Source: Gammaproteobacteria bacterium | Lineage (GTDB): Bacteria > Pseudomonadota > Gammaproteobacteria > DSM-19610 | Reading direction: 5' to 3' | DNA: 64,000 nt | Assembly: GCA_026197075.1 (NCBI GenBank) | Contig: JAPHQV010000010.1 | Coordinates: 1 to 64,000, forward strand | Program-made: the position numbers and the translations under genes | Notes under the pieces: generated by a model | The model's database searches: none | What the model was told of the DNA's origin: nothing | What the model saw: only the letters and a program-made list of their open reading frames with translations | Part shown: positions 20,112 to 28,954 of the stretch, piece after piece | How the letters are laid out: each line of letters starts with the position of its first letter | Position numbering within the stretch: the stretch's first letter is position 1

Positions 20112-22544
20112 TTATACTGGCAAGTCTTGCAACTCTCGTCGTATGGCCGAAAAATCCGGGGCAATCAATTGCCATTGGGGATGCTTTTGTTTATTGGTGT
20201 AATCCCGAAATACCCAAGGCTCGTCATCGATTTCCTTCATCATGGATTTATATTGGGTCTCATTATCGTCCGCTTGCTGCAAAGCAAGCAGGCGCAAGGC
20301 TCTTGCATCCTCAACTCGCCCGTCGCGGGCCAGATTCTGGATCAAGATTTTGAACTGGTTCATGTCAGCATATGCCTTGGCAGCCTTGGTCATTGCCCAG
20401 TATTGTATAAAGTAAGGGTATGAAAAGTCGTCAAATATTTTCCTTCCAAGCGCCTGCTGTTCGCCATGGTACTCCCAAAGGTCATCCATCGCCTTTACAG
20501 CCCGGTCTATCGCCTGTTGGTTTCGCTCAACAAGTTCCGGGACAATGCTGCGATTGAGTTTTTTCGTTGCCTCATAAGGATCTACCGCGACCTTCCAGCT
20601 CATATGCCCGTTGAAAACTTCCTTCATATACTGCCCAGCCTCGCCGCCCCAAAGACCAACGGCGGCACGCTCTGCCAGTATGTCCAAGGCCTCCTGGTCA
20701 TCCACATGTACACCACCGCTGGCTCGATATGCGGGATCATAATCACTCCAGCCGGGGAACTTCGTATTCCATGAAAATTCCGCGCCAGTCACTTGGATCT
20801 GCTCATCGAACCACTGGTAGTCCAGCGTGTTGACCCAAACCATATCATCTTGGCGTGCCTCGAAATATCCGCTACCCAGGCTTCTGACGGCGCTCGCGAT
20901 CAGCGGCCGTATACTTCTCGTATAATGCGCGGTCTCCCAATAAATCCACATCGGTCTGCCTTGGTACATATCGAAGTATGCACCAAGACGATCCCTGTTA
21001 TCTTCACGCACACACATCCGAACAGAAGGATCTATTGCGGCATTTATCTCTCTCATCCAGTTTTTTAGCTCATCAATCGCGATTGACACCTTCTTTTCTG
21101 CAGAAGGCCCAGCACCCAGCCGGAGCAATTTCATTGTTTCGGCCGGATCAAGGTATACCGCACTATACGGGTACGCCACTAGTACAACTTCCTTATCGCG
21201 CTTCTTGAACTCCTGCACATAGATATTAAACATATCGATATCGGCCTGAGCGCGATTATTTCCATACTTTTCTCGCGTGAGCCGATCACGTTTTGACCAC
21301 ATTTCAGGATCAGCGATGCCTCCCGCATCGACTGCATGTACAAAGGCCAAATCAAAACCAGCCCTGCGCAGGAATTCGCTCATATTTGCCGCTTTGTTTT
21401 TGTGCAGATCATGCCGTGCCCATGAATGATAATTCCCGCGCCTCTTGTCCACCATCATGTCACGAAATCCAGGTCGGTCATCATCCTGACCAACCCTGCC
21501 TAGCCTTACCTTGCCATTGTGCATCGTCCTTATACCCCTGATGTGGGCATATTCGCTTACCATATTGGCCATTTCCATTTCTTTTGCCGACACGGGAAGT
21601 GTATCTGGTTTGCTGGAGAATTCTTTATGTCCAGTCGTATGACGAAACACCGCGTTTCCCTTCATCCGGAACATCCAATCCATGTATTTTTTCATTTGTT
21701 CCAGATGAGCGGAAGCGTTCCCGCTGGAAACATAACGCGTGTGGTACAGGCTTTGAAACTGCCCAAGCTGACGGTGCTTGTAATCGGGCCAATCCAGAAC
21801 ACTGGCCGGGAAAAGAATGACTTTTCCATTTTCTTCTGTCATTAGATAACGCAGGGTCACGGCAGCATACATCATCCCCATTTCACCGCGCCCGGAAAGG
21901 ACAATCCCGTCATCCTGTGGGTAGATACCATAGGATTGATCCGTCTTGGTAAGCACCGAGTCGTCCGGCTGATCCATTGTAAAGATATTAGGCCAGTGAT
22001 TTTCAATCACAATGTTGTAGGCGCCCGCCTTTTTTGTACTGGATACCGCAAACTTCTTTTGAATCTGCTTAGAAAAATCGTCCATCCGTGATTGAATTTC
22101 ATTCACCGCAACATCGCTTCGGGCGGTCCGTGTGTCGACAACGATAACGACTTCCTTCTCGCCAACACCCGACAAGACCACTGGATCCTGTTCGAAGGCT
22201 ATTCGTTTGGGGACGGGCAACAGCCTTAAATTGCGTTTCTTCAATTCTTGCCAATTTTCTTGGAGTATCTGGGTGCCCGGGTCCCCCTTCCATGTTTGTG
22301 ATGGTATCGAGTCTTGATTGATTTCTCCCTCGCCTGCAATACTTGCATACGGAAAGAGCACTGTCATGAGTAGCATCGAAAACAAAAATGCCATGATGAT
22401 CGTGCTTATATAAGGCGACGATAGAAACGCCGATAATCGATATATAAAGTCTTGCCCCTTGACTTGCATGCCAGTTAACGCGCCCCCACCACCACAAGAT
22501 GCGCTCGAGATGCCAAATACAACCTTTACCATATTAATTTTCAT
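20112..22544 (-). CDS. Secreted GH20/GH84-like glycoside hydrolase superfamily protein
   Basis: A large protein (810 residues from the ATG at 22544). The first 75 residues contain one strong hydrophobic segment, a signal or membrane anchor. The next region (YGIYPQDDGIVLSGRGEMGMMYAAVTLRYL, then LDWPDYKHRQLG) resembles the N-terminal beta domain and domain junction of GH20 and GH84 hexosaminidases. The middle has barrel-like blocks (LAFVHAVDAGG, IYWETAHY) and a late block GAEFSWNTKFPG like the end of a GH84 barrel, then a helical tail. The exact catalytic pair could not be assigned. It probably trims or degrades the periplasmic polysaccharide. An ATG at 22469 is an alternative start; 22544 has GAGG about eight bases upstream. 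Confidence 0.6.
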   Translation of the reverse strand: MKINMVKVVFGISSASCGGGGALTGMQVKGQDFIYRLSAFLSSPYISTIIMAFLFSMLLMTVLFPYASIAGEGEINQDSIPSQTWKGDPGTQILQENWQELKKRNLRLLPVPKRIAFEQDPVVLSGVGEKEVVIVVDTRTARSDVAVNEIQSRMDDFSKQIQKKFAVSSTKKAGAYNIVIENHWPNIFTMDQPDDSVLTKTDQSYGIYPQDDGIVLSGRGEMGMMYAAVTLRYLMTEENGKVILFPASVLDWPDYKHRQLGQFQSLYHTRYVSSGNASAHLEQMKKYMDWMFRMKGNAVFRHTTGHKEFSSKPDTLPVSAKEMEMANMVSEYAHIRGIRTMHNGKVRLGRVGQDDDRPGFRDMMVDKRRGNYHSWARHDLHKNKAANMSEFLRRAGFDLAFVHAVDAGGIADPEMWSKRDRLTREKYGNNRAQADIDMFNIYVQEFKKRDKEVVLVAYPYSAVYLDPAETMKLLRLGAGPSAEKKVSIAIDELKNWMREINAAIDPSVRMCVREDNRDRLGAYFDMYQGRPMWIYWETAHYTRSIRPLIASAVRSLGSGYFEARQDDMVWVNTLDYQWFDEQIQVTGAEFSWNTKFPGWSDYDPAYRASGGVHVDDQEALDILAERAAVGLWGGEAGQYMKEVFNGHMSWKVAVDPYEATKKLNRSIVPELVERNQQAIDRAVKAMDDLWEYHGEQQALGRKIFDDFSYPYFIQYWAMTKAAKAYADMNQFKILIQNLARDGRVEDARALRLLALQQADDNETQYKSMMKEIDDEPWVFRDYTNKQKHPQWQLIAPDFSAIRRELQDLPV

Positions 22545-22749
22545 GCACAACCTCGACATAACAGATGGTGTGCTCAAACTCCAAGCGCAACCAGTGCAGG
22601 TGTCACCCGACAGTCGACCAGAATAGATAAAGGCCGTTCGTATATATGACACCGATAATACTTCCAATAAGGAACTCAATGATTAACAACAGAGCAATTT
22701 CAATGCCAAACAACTTGTCCGGCGAAATACCAGACATGAACCCCGGAAT
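22545..22749. other. Gap with no supported gene
   Basis: About 205 bases between the GH-like gene start and the small frame at 22750. The GH-like frame stays open leftwards to 22679 but without family similarity, so this part is more likely leader DNA. No repeat of the known families, tRNA or strong terminator was seen. Confidence 0.45.
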
Positions 22750-22869
22750 TTAACCCAGCAATTTTCTTCTTGCATGAAGAAAATTCTGGCTATGAGCCAA
22801 AAGCGCAAGCGCGACTGCAGCCGCCCACAACATTTGATGCATGTATATTGACAGATAATTTCTCTTCAT
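22750..22869 (-). CDS. Possible small membrane protein, 39 residues
   Basis: A short frame begins five bases after the stop of the O-antigen-ligase-like gene: MKRNYLSIYMHQ, then a hydrophobic segment LWAAAVALALLA, then a basic tail HARRKLLG. The positive-hydrophobic-positive pattern would suit a single-span protein, and the spacing suits an operon. Against it, there is no strong ribosome-binding site and no known homologue comes to mind. It may be chance. Confidence 0.3.
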   Translation of the reverse strand: MKRNYLSIYMHQMLWAAAVALALLAHSQNFLHARRKLLG

Positions 22870-22873
22870 AGCG

Positions 22874-24343
22874 TTACCCGCCCATGCCAATGCGACCATC
22901 GCGCTTCGGCCTCAGGATACGCGCCTTCCCAGGAGCCCCGTCGTCGCATTCCATCGCAACGCTAGGTGTGACTAAATCCGCCCTGCCTGTCACTGCGCGA
23001 TTCATACCGGCGCGCTCCCTGGCATAGATATATACAAGAACAGACAGAAACAGCAGCATTGAATATGAATGGATTGTAATATCCTGACCAGTAATGGTTC
23101 TAAAGAACTGTACGATCATGACGGCCAGGATTTCCATATAATAGGCATTCTGTGCGCTGTACTGACGCCATGACCGCCTGAGAAAGCGGCTAAAGATTAC
23201 CCAAAAACCCACAACCACGCCAAGCAGCCAAGGCATGAACCCCAATATCCCTCCATTCAGCAAAACCGTAAGGTACGCATTATGCGGCGCCAGTATTGAC
23301 TTGCCAGTCGCGTAAAATCCGTGCCCCAAAATCGGGGACTTGAGAAATAGATTCCACGAGGTAGACCACGCCCCAATCCTGCCACTCATGGTTTCCAGCT
23401 GCTGATCATCCACGCCTCGTCGCATGTATTCGGAAAATCCATCGATCCAGTCGCCGACGGAACCTGTAAGCGTGAACAGCGCCAGAAAAAAGGCCGATGT
23501 TCCAACGATTGCATAACGAAAAGGCCTCATTTCCCTCACAAAGAAAGCCATAAACAAAACAGCGATTAATGCGCTTATAATCGACGTTCGACCTTGCGAA
23601 AGCACCAATGTAATAGCGCCGGCTGAGCCCAAGCCAAGGTAAAGCATTTTCCGACGGAGCTGCTGTACCGATAACATTCGGCGCAGTGAAATAACAAAAA
23701 CCACTGCCCCGACATAACTAAGGGTATTTGGCCCAAGATCCGGCCAGCCCCTTAGCATGAAGCCAAATACTCCAGCGCTTGCCATATGCGTAGCATCGGG
23801 GGCCAGCAACCCGCCAAGCATTGCTAAAAAAGATAGGAGTGCGAAGTAGACATACACCAAGTTGAACAACAACTCAGGGTATTTTGCATTAATGAGGGGC
23901 TTCGTCGCCATGACTGCGAGCACTACAGCCACGATCACAGAAGCCGCCTTGAACAGGAAAAGTGCAGGATAAACTGATACCGGCGAAGTAAGCACGCCCA
24001 CAGTGGAAAACATCAGTAGCATTATAAAAGGAAAGCGTAAATTACGAATATCAAATGATCGGCTCGCCATAAGCAACATGATCAAACCTGCGATGGCTAT
24101 AGAAGCAATCTGCAACATTGATGAAGCATCTATACTTACAGCCCCTGCCGTGCCACTTGAACGACCAAGCCAGTTCCCAAGCCCGAATAACATCACTAGC
24201 CAAACCATCGCGGCCCACCTGGCATCGCGTGGAACTCTTCCGGGCAATGTCAATACATACTTCAAATTGAGTGCAACGCCGAGACAGCATAGTGCAATCG
24301 CAAAATAGAACAGTAAGTCGGCTAGTGCGGACATAGGTGTCAA
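22874..24343 (-). CDS. O-antigen ligase/polymerase family membrane protein
   Basis: A 489-residue protein with about 12 hydrophobic helices and a large periplasmic loop. After helix-rich sequence the motif SQGRTSIISALIAV appears, followed by the loop ending GHGFYATGKSILAPHNAYLT. This matches the Wzy_C/O-antigen-ligase pattern with conserved Arg, Gly-His-Gly and HN residues. In this cluster it could be a Wzy-type polymerase or a ligase joining the glycan to a protein or lipid; sequence alone cannot decide. The frame opens with TTG at 24343 (GAGG five bases before); an ATG at 24334 is also possible. Confidence 0.85.
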   Translation of the reverse strand: MTPMSALADLLFYFAIALCCLGVALNLKYVLTLPGRVPRDARWAAMVWLVMLFGLGNWLGRSSGTAGAVSIDASSMLQIASIAIAGLIMLLMASRSFDIRNLRFPFIMLLMFSTVGVLTSPVSVYPALFLFKAASVIVAVVLAVMATKPLINAKYPELLFNLVYVYFALLSFLAMLGGLLAPDATHMASAGVFGFMLRGWPDLGPNTLSYVGAVVFVISLRRMLSVQQLRRKMLYLGLGSAGAITLVLSQGRTSIISALIAVLFMAFFVREMRPFRYAIVGTSAFFLALFTLTGSVGDWIDGFSEYMRRGVDDQQLETMSGRIGAWSTSWNLFLKSPILGHGFYATGKSILAPHNAYLTVLLNGGILGFMPWLLGVVVGFWVIFSRFLRRSWRQYSAQNAYYMEILAVMIVQFFRTITGQDITIHSYSMLLFLSVLVYIYARERAGMNRAVTGRADLVTPSVAMECDDGAPGKARILRPKRDGRIGMGG

Positions 24344-24467
24344 TACATCCTCATGCTAATTCGGCCATCTACAAACACAACCACACCCCTTGGCGCATAG
24401 GGCGAGGCAACTGTCTGGAAATACCCATATTTCGAAAAGCGGACGCGTCTTCGATTTGCCGATCCTT

Positions 24468-25274
24468 TCATTCATGCTTTGGCGCTGAAAGCCCGAATTT
24501 TATAAAGTACTTAGCCATGCTTTTCACATGCATCCTCACGTGCTTTGAAAACAGGCTAAAGACCCCTCCCTGTATGCTTTTATGCTGACCGGAATGCACA
24601 ACTACTGATTGAGGGCAGTACATTACCTTTAGACCTAAGCTCCATGCGGTGTGGCACCAGTCAACGTCCTCCATATAGAGAAAGTATCTTTCATCCATGC
24701 CACCGAGTTTTTTTAATAGCGAAACCTTGACAAGCATTGCTCCACCAGAAACCCAGTCAACCGGACCTGTAACATCATGATCATACGAAGTCATCAAGTA
24801 CCGAACCTGTTCCGAATGAGCCATTGGAAGTCTGGAAAAAAAGCTCCTCACCAGAATAAATGTCCATGGTCGCGGAAAGCGTCGACATGAAGGTTGGACA
24901 GACCCATTATCATCGATGACTTTTGGTCCAGATATCACCCACTTCGGATCGCTCTCCATTTGTTCAATAATCGAAACTACACCAGCATCTGTCAGCAGGC
25001 AATCCGGGTTCAGGATGTAGACGTACTCGCCACGAGTTTCCTTGAGTGCGGCATTGACGCCACCTGCATAACCCAGGTTTCCCTGCGCCGCAACCAGCCT
25101 TGCTGCGCCCTCCATACGTCCCTCGTAAGTGTTTATTTGATCTTGTTTGTAGCAGGAATTGGAGAGCACAATCGACTCATGCTCTAACGAGCCAAGGTGC
25201 TCTTCGACAGACTCAATGCAGCGCAGCACATCATCCATGCAATGATATTCAATGATTATGATGCTTAACATCAT
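24468..25274 (-). CDS. Glycosyltransferase family 2 protein (rhamnosyltransferase-like)
   Basis: A 268-residue GT-A enzyme with N-terminus LSIIIIEYHCMDDVLRCI, GNLGYAGGVNAAL, YILNPDC (D-x-C/D metal site) and VDWVSGGAMLV, then ERYFLYMEDVDWC with the catalytic ED-x-D. This pattern is typical of WbbL-like rhamnosyltransferases, which fits the dTDP-rhamnose genes at 30-33 kb. It starts one base inside the stop of the Alg13-like gene (TAATG), so it ends the tightly packed six-gene unit. Confidence 0.9.
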   Translation of the reverse strand: MMLSIIIIEYHCMDDVLRCIESVEEHLGSLEHESIVLSNSCYKQDQINTYEGRMEGAARLVAAQGNLGYAGGVNAALKETRGEYVYILNPDCLLTDAGVVSIIEQMESDPKWVISGPKVIDDNGSVQPSCRRFPRPWTFILVRSFFSRLPMAHSEQVRYLMTSYDHDVTGPVDWVSGGAMLVKVSLLKKLGGMDERYFLYMEDVDWCHTAWSLGLKVMYCPQSVVVHSGQHKSIQGGVFSLFSKHVRMHVKSMAKYFIKFGLSAPKHE

Positions 25275-25753
25275 TATCGAACCCCGCCGGCCAGCATGCT
25301 TTGTATCGTATTGGAAATGTGCATAGGCAATGCCGATGTATCCAATTTTTTTACAGACATGCCACGGGCATTTTCGATCGCATCCAGAAGATCTTTTACA
25401 TCATACACGGGCGTGACCAAACCCTCTTGGGCGAATGCCTGCACCAACTCTTTTTGATCATCGACGCATTCGCCAAGATCATTTCTACGGGGCACCGCAA
25501 CTATTCTTGCTTCCTGGGAAATACAGTCGCTCAGACTCCCGTACCCACCTTGGCACACAACCACATCCGCAGCATTGATCAGCGTTAAAAGCTCCCCATG
25601 ATTCATAAAGGGACGGCAATCTATATGCTCATGAACTGACGTATTGCCTGATTGAGCGATCACCTTCTCCCCTGTGCGCTGGGCATACTGGCTCATCTCC
25701 GCAAGCAACCGGTCGAAAGGATATGGATTCGTCCCCAACAACACCAGGATCAT
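25274..25753 (-). CDS. Alg13-like glycosyltransferase catalytic subunit
   Basis: A 159-residue GT28 C-terminal-domain protein: MILVLLGTNPYPFDRL at the start and the donor-site region NAADVVVCQGGYGSLSDCI, as in Alg13, PssE and the C-terminal half of MurG. It should bind the UDP-sugar and form one active GT with the Alg14-like protein encoded just before it. The ATG at 25753 gives a four-base ATGA overlap with that gene and removes 18 non-conserved upstream codons. Confidence 0.88.
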   Translation of the reverse strand: MILVLLGTNPYPFDRLLAEMSQYAQRTGEKVIAQSGNTSVHEHIDCRPFMNHGELLTLINAADVVVCQGGYGSLSDCISQEARIVAVPRRNDLGECVDDQKELVQAFAQEGLVTPVYDVKDLLDAIENARGMSVKKLDTSALPMHISNTIQSMLAGGVR

Positions 25754-26208
25754 CCCAGCCGTCCTACATATATGGATTTTGGATATTGTTTTTGTAATGA
25801 ATGCCACTGCACATACGAAACATCGGCCAAACGATAAAGCAGCCTTCCGGTCTTAGACATCGTGGTAACACGAGCGCCTGACTCTACAAAAATGATCTTC
25901 GATCCATATATCCATCCGAACAGACAGGTCGGCAGGGCGATTCCCGCCCCTGTCGTCAGGATGACTCTTGGCCGCTCGCGCATAAAGATCCACAGGGACT
26001 GCACAGCGTTCTTCATATACCCAGGGATGCTTGTGTGGGGATCTTCCACATAATAGATCCTGTAGTCTTCAAGCCTATCCTTGATATGGGCATCCTGCTT
26101 GGTGACGAAGTAGCGATCCACATCGGTCTCCCTGGTCGCGGCCAGGGCTTCGGCAAGATGCCCGCCAGCAGAGCAGATCACGCACATCTGTTCCCTGAAA
26201 CGCCTCAT
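25750..26208 (-). CDS. Alg14-like glycosyltransferase membrane-recruiting subunit
   Basis: A 152-residue protein with CVICSAGGHLAEAL at the N-terminus, VILTTGAGIALPTCL, KIIFVESGARV, and a C-terminal YVQWHSLQKQYP. These are hallmarks of Alg14/PssD proteins, which bind acceptor lipid and recruit the Alg13 partner. The genes on either side overlap it by four bases each. The pair probably transfers a sugar to an undecaprenyl-linked acceptor on the cytoplasmic face. Confidence 0.9.
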   Translation of the reverse strand: MRRFREQMCVICSAGGHLAEALAATRETDVDRYFVTKQDAHIKDRLEDYRIYYVEDPHTSIPGYMKNAVQSLWIFMRERPRVILTTGAGIALPTCLFGWIYGSKIIFVESGARVTTMSKTGRLLYRLADVSYVQWHSLQKQYPKSIYVGRLG

Positions 26209-26861
26209 GATTGCCTGTGTGCCGTCACATGGCCGTAGCGATTATCCAGTAGCCCCGATCGGTCCTGTAGAATGACCGGGTGCTCATCTTCCCGCAGTCG
26301 TTCCAGGCCACGTGTACCGATACAGCAGTAAACATCCAATGGAAACACCATGAATAACGCCATGAAGCGCTCACGAAGGCAAAACCACGCCCCTGCCACG
26401 CCATTAATGAATCCACTACGCACGATCACCCTTACATCCAGGTCTGAGAACTCATGCAATTGCCCCCTACAGAAACTACCGTATATTGCCACACCATCGA
26501 TAAACCTCGATCGTGCAGCTTGCTCTTTTAGCCTTTGCACATAGCGGTCAAAATCCTCCTCGGTCTTCGGCACCGGGTAAACATAGCGCATAAGCACAAA
26601 AAAATGCCCATTAAATATCCAGTTAAGACTGTGAGCCGCCAACAGGCAAGACAGGATCATTCCCGGCCTGCCCCACCAATCGAAAATCCAGACAAGCAAA
26701 AGAGTCGCCAGGACATCCAGTGCCAGCTTCATGCCTATCTCGTAGGCATTCATGTAGCGCATGCCCTGCAACAGCCAGTTGGAAGCGATCACGCCCGCGC
26801 GCGACTGTGCCAGCACACCTAGCCAACTACCTTCCAGTCGTCCCTGCGGCTTCAGCTTCAT
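26205..26861 (-). CDS. Membrane-embedded nucleotidyltransferase-fold protein
   Basis: A 218-residue protein that joins a predicted two-helix membrane segment (about residues 43-93) to a minimal nucleotidyltransferase domain. The motif GSFCRG (128-133) followed by SDLDVRV (139-145) is the G-S-x(10)-D-x-D pattern of polymerase-beta-type transferases, and LDVY near 175 could give the third acidic residue. It lies between the Alg14-like and kinase genes with four-base overlaps on both sides. Its substrate is unknown; a membrane lipid or lipid-linked sugar is possible from the architecture. No named family was recognised. Confidence 0.7.
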   Translation of the reverse strand: MKLKPQGRLEGSWLGVLAQSRAGVIASNWLLQGMRYMNAYEIGMKLALDVLATLLLVWIFDWWGRPGMILSCLLAAHSLNWIFNGHFFVLMRYVYPVPKTEEDFDRYVQRLKEQAARSRFIDGVAIYGSFCRGQLHEFSDLDVRVIVRSGFINGVAGAWFCLRERFMALFMVFPLDVYCCIGTRGLERLREDEHPVILQDRSGLLDNRYGHVTAHRQS

Positions 26862-27529
26862 TGACTCAATCCTGCATGTATTTCGGCCTGCCGCAGCAAA
26901 TTACTCAATTGCCCGTTGTTATCAATCGTATGCACATTCGCGCGTGATGATATAGCCTGGTAATGCTGGTAGCGCTTAATGAAATTCTGGTCCACACGAC
27001 CTTCTGGCCGAGCTTCAAGCACCTTATCCAGATCACGATTGACCAGGATAAGTCGCGAGCCAAGCGGCAAAAGCCGCAGGAATGCCTGACCGATCCGGCT
27101 TTCATGCAGAGTATCCATGCCAGTATCCACCATCACATCCACCAGTATGTCGTAAACATAGCGATCCAGTATCAGCACACTGCTGTCATTCCTGATTCTT
27201 GGCATGATCTTAAGATACTTGACTCGAAGTGTGTCCAGGTATTGAAAAAGGACGAACAACCAAGAAATCACCCTGGAGCGGTGGAAATCATGGTAGCCAA
27301 CCCGGATACCGTCATGGGTTTCATAGCGAGTCAACCCGATCAAACGACACAGTCCGAGCAAGGGCTTGGAAAGCACATGATTGAAGCGCAACCATTCCAC
27401 ATGAACCTTGAAGCCCTGTTCGCGCAGCTTTTTGGCAAGATGCTCCGAGACCGTCGACTTTCCCGAACCATCGATACCCATCACATAGATCACCCTCGGG
27501 ATGGATTGCCTGGAATGGGTGTCGATCAT
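26858..27529 (-). CDS. Thymidylate-kinase-like P-loop kinase
   Basis: A 223-residue P-loop NTPase with Walker A GIDGSGKST (18-26), then LILDRYVYD where thymidylate kinases have the DRY/DRW motif, and RPEGRVD in the lid area. Overall size and motif order match thymidylate kinase, but a glycan-operon location and otherwise divergent sequence argue against a housekeeping dTMP kinase. It may phosphorylate a sugar, nucleoside or lipid-linked intermediate. Four-base ATGA overlaps tie it to the GT4 gene before it and the nucleotidyltransferase after it. Confidence 0.75.
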   Translation of the reverse strand: MIDTHSRQSIPRVIYVMGIDGSGKSTVSEHLAKKLREQGFKVHVEWLRFNHVLSKPLLGLCRLIGLTRYETHDGIRVGYHDFHRSRVISWLFVLFQYLDTLRVKYLKIMPRIRNDSSVLILDRYVYDILVDVMVDTGMDTLHESRIGQAFLRLLPLGSRLILVNRDLDKVLEARPEGRVDQNFIKRYQHYQAISSRANVHTIDNNGQLSNLLRQAEIHAGLSQ

Positions 27530-28713
27530 GCCAATAGCGCCTCAGTCACTGCCTGTCTACCCACCGATTCCCAGTCAGGATAGTTGCGCATGAAATCACG
27601 GGCATTCTGGCCAAGCCGTTCACGCAGGTCTTTGTCCTCTACCAACACCAGCATCGCATCAGAGAAGGCTTGTGTGTCCAACGGGTCGACAACCAACCCT
27701 CTGTCCTCGATCAATTCGGGAATACCATCGATTGGTGTACCGATTACAGGCTTACCGCGCGCCAATGCTTCGAGTATGGCAATAGGGACATCCGATGGCA
27801 CGATCACGAATGGCAGCACCGCAACATCGCACGCTTCCACATGGGCTCGCACCTGTTCACGGCTCAACCATCCACCAATCACGGTTACGTTATCCGTCAA
27901 ACCAGCCTGATCAAGTTGGGTGCCGATCTGCTGCATTTTATGTTCATCCGCGCCACGTGCCAGGACTACCAATCTCGCATTGGCCGCGGTCTTGGAAATG
28001 CGTGAAAAGGCTCCCATCACGGCATCGAATCCGCGGATCCTACGCACTGCCCCAAAATACAGGAAGGACACATCGCCTTCTCGATGGCCGAGCCGAGCCT
28101 GTTCTCCCTGCAAGGTTTCTGGCGCAACGGTTTTCCGGTCTTCGGCATCGATGCCTACGCGCAGTAAGCTTAGTTTTTCCGACCGCACTCCGATTGCGCG
28201 CAGAACCTGCTGATTGGCTATGCTTTGTACAAATATTTTATTAATCAACTTATCGTTTAGCATGCGCGCGAACAAGTAACGCGGCACCAAGCGTTGCTTC
28301 CACAACATCCCAAGCTCATCGAATGGTACACCCGCACGGCTGGCCCGTAGCAGCTGCCGATACTCGTACAGCGGACAGGTAATGAGCGCATATTTTTCGC
28401 AACCAATTTTCTTCAAGGTTGGCCAATATGCTATCGTTCGCGGCGTCACGCTCCACCAGAGTTGTTGCGGCGTATAGCTTTCAATAAGGCCTTGGAGCTC
28501 TGTTTGTCGACGTATCGATAGGAGGTTTGTTTTGACAACAGAAAAACCTTCCTCCCACCATTCCTCGCCCCTTGGTTCCGGCCCTTCCGTAATCATGACG
28601 ACCTTGTGACCGACCGAAATATAGCGCGCAATTTCATATAAGTAGCGCCATGGCTGCAGACGGACGTTTTCCCGTGATAGCCCGTTGGCGACAATAACAA
28701 TGCAATTCTTCAT
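27526..28713 (-). CDS. Glycosyltransferase family 4 protein
   Basis: A 395-residue GT-B enzyme. The C-terminal domain shows FLYFGAVRRIRGFDAVM, VTVIGGWLSREQV, and PSDVPIAILEALARGKPVIGT, the GT4 donor site with its distal Glu, then GIPELI. The N-terminal domain is divergent. It is the first gene of a six-gene unit running to 24468, in which most neighbours overlap by four bases. About 240 bases of non-coding DNA lie upstream, so the operon promoter should be there. Confidence 0.88.
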   Translation of the reverse strand: MKNCIVIVANGLSRENVRLQPWRYLYEIARYISVGHKVVMITEGPEPRGEEWWEEGFSVVKTNLLSIRRQTELQGLIESYTPQQLWWSVTPRTIAYWPTLKKIGCEKYALITCPLYEYRQLLRASRAGVPFDELGMLWKQRLVPRYLFARMLNDKLINKIFVQSIANQQVLRAIGVRSEKLSLLRVGIDAEDRKTVAPETLQGEQARLGHREGDVSFLYFGAVRRIRGFDAVMGAFSRISKTAANARLVVLARGADEHKMQQIGTQLDQAGLTDNVTVIGGWLSREQVRAHVEACDVAVLPFVIVPSDVPIAILEALARGKPVIGTPIDGIPELIEDRGLVVDPLDTQAFSDAMLVLVEDKDLRERLGQNARDFMRNYPDWESVGRQAVTEALLA

Positions 28714-28911
28714 GAGTTGGTGTGTTGCTATACTTCCGCGAATTCGTCGCTGGTTACGATAGAAACGATGGGTTGATAATTGACCATTTACCTATCCATA
28801 TTGTCGAAATTTTATTTGGTGTCTGGATACTTTCTGGAGACACTCTTGAGTTCCTACCAAGGAATGCCACCAGTTCTTTAGCAAAAAACTAAATGTGTTG
28901 CCTTGGTCCGA

Positions 28912-28937
28912 CCCCATGCCGCAGCCCCATGCCGCAG
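28912..28937. repeat. 13-bp tandem duplication
   Basis: CCCCATGCCGCAG occurs twice head to tail at 28912-28924 and 28925-28937, in the non-coding gap between the hypothetical gene at 28955 and the GT4 gene. It directly follows CCTTGGTCCGA, which resembles other short palindromic intergenic elements. No gene was seen in the 28714-28954 gap. Confidence 0.8.
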
Positions 28938-28954
28938 CAATGATGCGGGCGTAT

